Made by a program: the position numbers and the translations under genes
In this document: positions 6,709 to 10,544 of the stretch, in pieces
How the letters are laid out: each line of letters starts with the position of its first letter
Numbering within the stretch: position 1 is the first letter of the stretch
Notes under the pieces: model-generated
Seen by the model: only the letters and a program-made list of their open reading frames with translations
What the model was told of the DNA's origin: nothing
The model's database searches: none
Assembly: GCA_030605745.1 (NCBI GenBank)
Contig: JAUWHT010000403.1
Span: 1-10,544, forward strand
Source of the DNA: Pirellulales bacterium
GTDB lineage: Bacteria > Planctomycetota > Planctomycetia > Pirellulales > Thermoguttaceae
Length of the DNA stretch: 10,544 bases
Reading direction: 5' to 3'

Positions 6709-6745
6709 CCTAACAGCCTAACAGTCTAACACCCTAACAGCCTTA
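6709..6745. repeat. Short tandem repeat, unit CCTAACAG
   Basis: Four consecutive 8-bp units (one changed to TCTAACAC) followed by a partial fifth. They sit between the inverted repeat and the 3' end of the tRNA-Gln gene. One and a half units of the same word (CCTAACAGCCTA) occur at 2467-2478, at the 3' end of the DUF3592 gene. Confidence 0.75.
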
Positions 6746-6758
6746 GGAAGGAAGAAGA

Positions 6759-6830
6759 CTACCCGGCCAGGACTTGAACCTGGAACGAGGGGTCCAAAAC
6801 CCCTTGTGTTACCGATTACACCACCGGGTA
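6759..6830 (-). tRNA. tRNA-Gln(UUG)
   Basis: A 72-base cloverleaf on the minus strand. The acceptor TACCCGG pairs fully with CCGGGTA; D stem GTGT/ACAC; anticodon stem AGGGG/CCCCT around loop TTTTGGA, giving anticodon TTG; variable loop CGTT; T stem CCAGG/CCTGG around TTCGAGT. The first pair U1-A72 and discriminator G73 are typical of bacterial tRNA-Gln. The CCA end is not encoded and must be added after transcription. It reads CAA codons (and CAG by wobble). It lies downstream of, and in the same direction as, the pseudopilin gene, but a terminator and its own promoter separate them. No sign of an integrated element is seen at its 3' end. Confidence 0.96.
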
Positions 6831-6848
6831 ACAGGCGAAACCTCCTGT

Positions 6849-6877
6849 ATCTTATTTCTTCGTGCCCACCACGGCAA
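6849..6877 (-). promoter_or_regulatory. Probable promoter of tRNA-Gln
   Basis: On the minus strand TTGCCG (6877-6872), a 17-base spacer and TAAGAT (6854-6849) lie 18 bases before the mature tRNA 5' end. Each box matches the sigma70 consensus at four of six bases. The leader between the promoter and the tRNA contains a small inverted pair, ACAGG and CCTGT. Confidence 0.5.
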
Positions 6878-6920
6878 TAGGGGAGGGGATCGGCAGAGGC
6901 CTGGCGTTTGTGCCCAACAG

Positions 6921-6956
6921 AAAAGAGCCCCTTCCGCCAGGGGGCGAAAGGGGCTC
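6921..6956 (-). terminator. Intrinsic terminator of the pseudopilin gene
   Basis: Arms 6925-6938 and 6943-6956 form a 14-bp GC-rich stem with one mismatch and a four-base loop. On the minus strand the stem is followed by TTTTCTGTT. It lies 53 bases after the pseudopilin stop codon and before the tRNA promoter. Confidence 0.8.
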
Positions 6957-7009
6957 GATAGACTTGGCTGGCCCAAGGGCGACGTAGTTACGCAGCCGAT
7001 GGGAGCTTA

Positions 7010-7465
7010 CTAGTAGTATTCCGCGTTGTTGGGGTAGATACCGCCGTTGCTCTCGTCGTACTGCCACCCTGCCCCGCCGGCAATCGCTGCGGTCGGTATC
7101 GCACCCGCCGTGGCGACCGCGACCAGCGTGTTGTTGTCGCTGAACGGGTTCGACGGGATCTCGCCGTTGATGTACGGGCCGTACGGCGTGTCACCGGTGG
7201 TGGTGCCGTCGACGTTGGTGGCTTTGGTCATCTGGGTCACAAAGTTGGCCAACGTTGGGTAGCTGCCCAGGTGGTGTACCTTGTACATCTCGATCTGAGA
7301 CCGCATGGTGTGCAAGTTGAACTTCAGCGAACTCTCCTTCGCGTCCTTGGTCGATGAGGAGAACTGCGGAATGATGGTGGCGGCCAGCACCGCCATGATG
7401 ATCACGACGATCAACACCTCGATCAGAGTAAAAGCGTTGCGGCAGTTCTTACTCTTCTTACTCAT
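7010..7465 (-). CDS. Type II secretion/type IV pilin-like protein (prepilin)
   Basis: A 151-residue protein with a class III prepilin signal: short basic leader MSKKSKNCRNA, then FTLIEVLIVVIIMAVLAATIIPQF, the usual N-methylated helix with Glu at +5. The residue before the cleavage site is Ala11, where most prepilins have Gly; prepilin peptidases can accept Ala, but this is uncommon. The globular part (about 36-151) has SSLKFNLHTMRSQIEMYKVHH and a Gly/Ala-rich loop, ending WQYDESNGGIYPNNAEYY, as in other planctomycete GspG-like proteins. No other secretion gene lies nearby, so whether it serves a T2SS major pseudopilin role or a pilus is unknown. ATG 7465 follows AAAGG about six bases upstream. 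It is a single-gene unit with its own terminator. Confidence 0.92.
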   Translation of the reverse strand: MSKKSKNCRNAFTLIEVLIVVIIMAVLAATIIPQFSSSTKDAKESSLKFNLHTMRSQIEMYKVHHLGSYPTLANFVTQMTKATNVDGTTTGDTPYGPYINGEIPSNPFSDNNTLVAVATAGAIPTAAIAGGAGWQYDESNGGIYPNNAEYY

Positions 7466-7522
7466 GATAACCTTTCCTTTCGCGTCGAACGGAATTCTTG
7501 TTTCGGAGGCCCCATTATTGAT

Positions 7523-7551
7523 TACTTAGGTCGTAATCTGCGGGGCGTCAA
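7523..7551 (-). promoter_or_regulatory. Weak promoter candidate for the pseudopilin gene
   Basis: On the minus strand TTGACG (7551-7546) is followed after 17 bases by TAAGTA (7528-7523), about 58 bases before the start codon. The -35 matches at five of six bases but the -10 poorly. Confidence 0.2.
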
Positions 7552-7938
7552 GAAAAAGTCGCCCAGCGGCTGTGAATTCCCTGTCAAGACACACACAACC
7601 GTCATACGTGGTACAGACGGATCATAACACTGGCGCCACCGTTGCATCCGGTGCGATAGCCCTTGACGTCAGGGATGCCTGGATTTGGACGAGGAGGCAA
7701 TAAATCTCTATTTACTGCATGCCTCTCAAAATACCCGCCTGCCCTAGATAAAGCTGTCTCTCCATTTTGACGATAAGTAGTTATGCTGGGCGGCCGCATT
7801 GTGTGTATGCGTCGTCTGCGGAAGCAGAGATGTCTCGGCAGATAGCACATGTGTGGCAATATAGTTAATGCACGGAGGGTACGTTAGTCGAAGGGACTCT
7901 AGGCGGGCTTTGCCATTTATAGACCAGGCCCTATCCGT
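7552..7938. other. Gene-free stretch between divergent pilin and YTV genes
   Basis: No supported gene is visible. Short open frames on the minus strand (7602-7859, and 7744-8034 running into the YTV gene) have no recognisable protein content. An imperfect hairpin occurs at 7694-7725, with outer stem GAGGCA/TGCCTC and inner stem TAAAT/ATTTA; its strand and role are unclear. The promoter of the YTV gene should lie here, but no clear -35/-10 pair could be picked out. Confidence 0.5.
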
Positions 7939-7960
7939 TTCAAGTGCTGCTTGAAGGAGG
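7939..7960 (+). promoter_or_regulatory. Hairpin next to the YTV gene ribosome binding site
   Basis: TTCAAG (7939-7944) pairs with CTTGAA (7950-7955) around a five-base loop. The consensus site AAGGAGG (7954-7960) begins in the last two bases of the stem and ends six bases before the ATG at 7967. The site fully complements the usual 16S rRNA 3' end, which points to strong translation; the hairpin could tune access or protect the message end. Confidence 0.55.
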
Positions 7961-7966
7961 TATGAG

Positions 7967-9637
7967 ATGAGAAAGTTGCTGGGTGTGCCGCTGCTGGCAG
8001 CGGTACTGTTGGCGATTGCGGCAAGCACGGCCAACGCCTGCTACTGCGGTGCGGCGCGACTGCGCTGCCGGCGGGTATGCGCGGCCGACTACGCCGAATG
8101 CAAGATGCAATGCCACACGGTCATGAAGACCTGCAAAGAAGTCGTTTATGAGAAACGGCAGTATACCTGCTACAAGACGTGCTACCAGCGCGTCTGCGAG
8201 CAGAAGACGATCAATTGCGTCAAGTACGTGCCCGAGACCCGGTACCGTGAGTGCACCTACACGGTGTGCAAGCCAGTCTGGGAAACACGGATGCGCACTT
8301 GCAACTACACGGTCTGCAAACCCGTCTGGGAAACCAGGACCAAGAACATTTGCTATACCGTGTGCAAGCCGGTCTGGGAAACCAGAACCAGGAACATCTG
8401 CTACACCGTGTGCAAGCCGGTCTGGGAAACCAGAACCAAGAACATCTGCTACACCGTCTTGAAGCCGGTCTGGGAAACCAGAACCAGGAACATCTGCTAC
8501 ACCGTGTGCAAGCCGGTCTGGGAAACCAGAACCAGGAACATCTGCTACACGGTGTGCAAGCCCGTCTGGGAAACCAGAACCAAGGACATCTGCTACACCG
8601 TCATGAAGCCGGTCTACGAGACGCGAGAGCGGGTGTGCCGGTACACGGTGTGCAAGCCGGTTTGGGAGACCAAGACACGGGACATCTGCTACACGGTGTG
8701 CAAGCCGGTCTACGAGACTCGCTGTCGCGAGTGCTGTTACACCGTGTGCAAGCCGGTGCATTACACCAAGACCATCAAGGTGTGCTGCGGGCATTGGGAA
8801 ACCCGGGACGTCGAGTGTTGTGCCCCGGCCGCGTGCGATCCGGCCTGCTGCAAGCCGGCCTGTTGTGCCCCGGTCGCACAGTGCAGGGTCTGGGTCCCCG
8901 AGATCAGGGAGAAGCAGATCCAGTGCGTCAAGTACGTGCGTGAGACCCGCGTGAAGAAGGTGCCCTATACCGTCTGTCGGATGGTGCCCGAGCAGCGGGT
9001 GAAGACCTGCACGTACAAGGTCTGCCATATTGTAAAGGAGTGCCGCGAGAAGCGGATCCCCTACACCGTCTGCCGGATGGTGCCCGAGCAGCGGGTGAAG
9101 ACCTGCACGTATAAGGTCTGCCGGATGGTTCGCGAGAACCGTGTGAAGACCTGCACGTACAAGGTCTGCCGGATGGTTCGCGAGAACCGGGTGAAGACCT
9201 GCACGTACAAGGTTTGCCGGATGGTACCCGAGCAGCGGGTAAAGACCTGCACGTACAAGGTCTGCCGGATGGTTCGCGAGAACCGGGTAAAGACCTGCAC
9301 GTACAAGGTCTGCCGGATGGTTCGCGAGAACCGGGTGAAGACCCGCACGTATAAGGTCTGTCACCTGGTCAAGGAGTGCCGCACCAAGCAGATTCCGTAC
9401 AAGGTCTGCAAGATGGTGGCAGAAACCCGGACCAAGATGGTGCCGTACACCGTGTGCAAACCGGTGCATTACACCAAGACGATCAACTGTGTGAGGCTGG
9501 TGCCTAAGAAGGTTGCCTACACGGTCACGCGTTGCGTCCCCAGGGTGGTGTGCAAGCAGGTTCCGGTGAAGGTTTGTTGCCCGGTTCCTTGCTGTCAGCC
9601 GCCCACATGCTGCGAGCCGAGTTGCTGCGGTAACTGA
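7967..9637 (+). CDS. Exported Cys-rich YTV-repeat protein
   Basis: A 556-residue protein. Residues 1-25 are a signal peptide with cleavage likely at ANA before Cys25. The body has two repeat domains of exactly 192 residues, 82-273 and 318-509. Each opens with a cap (I-N/Q-CVKYV), continues with eleven 16-residue units and closes with a unit ending in HYTKTI. Units in the first are YTVCKPVWETRTRNIC-like; in the second YKVCRMVRENRVKTCT-like. A Cys-rich linker (about 273-306, with CC pairs) joins them, and the tail (527-556) again has CC pairs. This matches the YTV repeat family (Pfam YTV as I recall), reported for Rhodopirellula-type planctomycetes and linked to the proteinaceous cell wall. A disulfide-linked surface role is inference. 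The start has a perfect AAGGAGG six bases upstream; a strong terminator follows. Confidence 0.92.
   Translation: MRKLLGVPLLAAVLLAIAASTANACYCGAARLRCRRVCAADYAECKMQCHTVMKTCKEVVYEKRQYTCYKTCYQRVCEQKTINCVKYVPETRYRECTYTVCKPVWETRMRTCNYTVCKPVWETRTKNICYTVCKPVWETRTRNICYTVCKPVWETRTKNICYTVLKPVWETRTRNICYTVCKPVWETRTRNICYTVCKPVWETRTKDICYTVMKPVYETRERVCRYTVCKPVWETKTRDICYTVCKPVYETRCRECCYTVCKPVHYTKTIKVCCGHWETRDVECCAPAACDPACCKPACCAPVAQCRVWVPEIREKQIQCVKYVRETRVKKVPYTVCRMVPEQRVKTCTYKVCHIVKECREKRIPYTVCRMVPEQRVKTCTYKVCRMVRENRVKTCTYKVCRMVRENRVKTCTYKVCRMVPEQRVKTCTYKVCRMVRENRVKTCTYKVCRMVRENRVKTRTYKVCHLVKECRTKQIPYKVCKMVAETRTKMVPYTVCKPVHYTKTINCVRLVPKKVAYTVTRCVPRVVCKQVPVKVCCPVPCCQPPTCCEPSCCGN
8258..8785 (+). repeat. 48-bp tandem repeats, YTV block 1 (eleven units)
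   Basis: Eleven in-frame 48-base units encode residues 98-273. Several adjacent units between about 8354 and 8593 are nearly identical at the DNA level, including silent positions, which suggests recent unequal exchange or gene conversion. The last three units are more divergent and end in the HYTKTI cap. Confidence 0.92.
8966..9493 (+). repeat. 48-bp tandem repeats, YTV block 2 (eleven units)
   Basis: Eleven in-frame 48-base units encode residues 334-509. A higher-order 144-bp triplet (unit types PEQR, RENR, RENR) is repeated at 9062-9205 and 9206-9349. The outer units carry KECR or cap sequences. Silent positions are again largely shared between copies. Confidence 0.9.
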
Positions 9638-9666
9638 GCGGGCAGGAAGCCTGGTCTATCCAACAG

Positions 9667-9706
9667 CGGCGACCCGATCTTTCCGAGGTCGGGTCGCCGT
9701 TTTTTC
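9667..9706 (+). terminator. Intrinsic terminator of the YTV gene
   Basis: A perfect 11-bp stem (9667-9677 with 9689-9699, CGGCGACCCGA) with an 11-base loop is followed by TTTTTT, 30 bases after the stop codon. Confidence 0.92.
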
Positions 9707-9721
9707 TTTGGCTTATGGAAC

Positions 9722-9828
9722 GTGTAGCGGCGGGGCTTGCCCCGCGTGTTTGTGTAGCAGCGGGGCTTGCCCCGCGCTTTTTGGGGGGGGCACGCCAGCA
9801 AAGCGCGGGGCAAGCCCCGCCGCTACAC
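9722..9828. repeat. REP cluster upstream of the transposase: single REP plus REPIN
   Basis: Three units share the core GTAGCGGCGGGGCTTGCCCC: one at 9722-9751, a second in the same direction at 9752-9780 (one A for G), and an inverted one at 9800-9828. The last two form a REPIN with a loop containing TTTTT and eight G. Each unit has the GTAG tetranucleotide directly before a GC-rich hairpin, the known layout of REP sequences recognised by RAYT transposases. It ends 41 bases before the transposase ATG, and the first unit starts 15 bases after the YTV terminator. Confidence 0.92.
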
Positions 9829-9869
9829 GGGGATTTCGTTGTTCGGGCTTGTGTTGTACGATTGGTGGC

Positions 9870-10466
9870 ATGATTCGGGCTTATCATGCGATTATGACTG
9901 CTTACGGCTTTTGGTTGCCCAACGATCCTCGCGGGTCCTGGTCAGACTGGATTCGCCAATGGGAATTGTTGCATCATGGCAAAGCCACCAAAGTAACCAC
10001 TCACCGTTCGGTGGCAGGTCGGCCGCACGACTATCGCAAACGACAAGAAGCCAAGAAATCGCTGCAGTATCCCCCGGTTTCGTTTGCCGGCAAGCAAGCA
10101 TTGGCTGTAGGCATCGGATTCGAGCGCGCCATTGCAGAGTCGGGGTACGTCGTGTACGCATGTTCGATTTTGCCAGAGCATGCTCATCTGGTCGTCGCTC
10201 GACACGAACATCGGAGCGAGCAAATAGTCGGCCACCTCAAGGGCAGGGCAACGCAACAACTCGCCGCAGAGGGTATTCATCCATTGGCCGGCTACTGTCA
10301 GCGTGATGGCACCGTTCCCTCGCCGTGGGCTCGGAAAAGCTGGCCGGTCTTCTTGCATACCGACGACGATATTCGCCGTGCGATCTGGTACGTCGAGCAG
10401 AACCCGATCAGAGAAGGAAAACCGAGACAACGGTGGTCGTTTGTGGTGCCGTTTGAGGATGTGTAG
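9870..10466 (+). CDS. REP-associated IS200-like tyrosine transposase (RAYT, Y1 HUH)
   Basis: A 198-residue protein of the IS200/IS605-like Y1 transposase group. It shows the HUH pair as HAH (His104, His106) in ILPEHAHLVVARH and a candidate catalytic tyrosine, Tyr174, in AIWYVEQNPIREGK, as in RAYT proteins, where the Tyr precedes an NP motif. The N-terminus AYHAIMTAYGFWLPNDPRGS matches a planctomycete subgroup I recognise. These enzymes nick single-stranded REP hairpins next to GTAG and are thought to spread REPINs. The frame stays open to 9708, but the ATG at 9870 gives the family N-terminus, and the upstream part would translate the repeats and the terminator. GGTGG precedes the ATG. The TAG stop (10464-10466) is the TAG of the GTAG in the downstream REP unit. 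No frameshift or lost active-site residue is seen, so it may be active. Confidence 0.92.
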   Translation: MIRAYHAIMTAYGFWLPNDPRGSWSDWIRQWELLHHGKATKVTTHRSVAGRPHDYRKRQEAKKSLQYPPVSFAGKQALAVGIGFERAIAESGYVVYACSILPEHAHLVVARHEHRSEQIVGHLKGRATQQLAAEGIHPLAGYCQRDGTVPSPWARKSWPVFLHTDDDIRRAIWYVEQNPIREGKPRQRWSFVVPFEDV

Positions 10467-10544
10467 CGGCGGGGGTTGCCCCGCGATTTGCTGCTGTAAC
10501 CCCCCCCCCAAAAAGCGCGGGGCCACCCCCCCCGCGACCCGACC
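10461..10544. repeat. REPIN downstream of the transposase, running off the window
   Basis: It begins with GTGTAGCGGCGGGG (10461-10474), continues with CCCCGCG, TTTGCTG, a run of ten C and AAAAAGCGCGGGGC, then a poorly matching second arm to 10544. Read on the plus strand it aligns along its whole length with the reverse complement of the 9752-9828 REPIN, including the loop, so it is the same element inverted. The second arm (from about 10523) departs from the family with C-rich substitutions, probably sequencing or assembly error at a contig end. Confidence 0.85.

Noticed and set aside
6759..6830. tRNA-Gln as integration site of a genomic island
   Set aside because: No partial tRNA copy, integrase or flanking direct repeat is visible in the window.
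8251..8943. Repetitive plus-strand frame (LGNQNQEHLLHRVQAG units) inside the YTV gene
   Set aside because: Out-of-frame reading of the same 48-bp units; no start signals of its own.
7940..9469. 509-codon open frame on the minus strand opposite the YTV gene, giving LADLVRAGLHPVL-like repeats
   Set aside because: It mirrors the 48-bp repeats: one stop-free antisense unit stays open throughout. It has no ribosome binding site or known domain, while the plus strand has a signal peptide, perfect ribosome binding site and terminator.
8258..9493. CRISPR-like regular repeats
   Set aside because: The repeats are contiguous 48-bp coding units without unique spacers, in frame in an exported protein, and no cas gene is nearby.
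9708..9869. Upstream extension of the transposase frame to 9708
   Set aside because: It would translate the terminator T-run and the REP units; the family N-terminus begins at the ATG at 9870.

Overview
This 10.5 kb window looks like a GC-rich planctomycete chromosome fragment, most likely from the Pirellulales or a related group; no marker gene allows a firmer placement. The evidence is a 556-residue secreted protein built of 16-residue YTV-type repeats (a family I know mainly from Rhodopirellula and relatives), a second Cys-rich secreted protein of the same flavour, a DUF3592 membrane protein, a lone T2SS/type IV pilin-like protein with a planctomycete-type tail, and an IS200-like REP-associated transposase (RAYT) starting MIRAYHAIMTAYGFWLPNDP. 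The last roughly 30 bases look error-rich, which suggests that the right edge is a contig end.

Layout. Positions 61-163 hold a paired inverted repeat, followed by a Cys-rich exported protein gene on the minus strand (180-950). A second repeat family (1188-1286) touches the stop codon of a minus-strand gene cluster. That cluster runs from 4066 down to 1285: a free-standing RNA polymerase alpha-CTD-like protein, a four-helix DUF3592 membrane protein, a small arrestin-like protein and a P-loop ATPase. The first two genes are 5 bp apart and the last two overlap by 4 bp; a REPIN-like hairpin sits in the only real gap. A third repeat family (4178-4314) separates this cluster from a divergent UvrD/PcrA-type helicase gene (4280-6538, plus strand) and appears to supply the helicase start codon.

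The middle has a long inverted repeat, an 8-bp tandem repeat, tRNA-Gln(UUG) with a recognisable promoter, and a pseudopilin gene with its own terminator, the last two on the minus strand. A 500-bp gap without a supported gene leads to the YTV repeat protein (7967-9637, plus strand), which has an ideal ribosome binding site and a strong terminator. The right end is a RAYT gene (9870-10466) bracketed by two inverted copies of one REPIN; the stop codon of the gene lies inside the downstream copy.

The two main themes are (1) several distinct short palindromic repeat families that abut or overlap gene boundaries, with one matching transposase in the window, and (2) a four-gene cluster combining a transcription-type DNA-binding domain, a membrane protein, two arrestin-like domains and an ATPase, which I do not recognise as a described system. 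All functions are inferred from sequence by eye; no searches were run.
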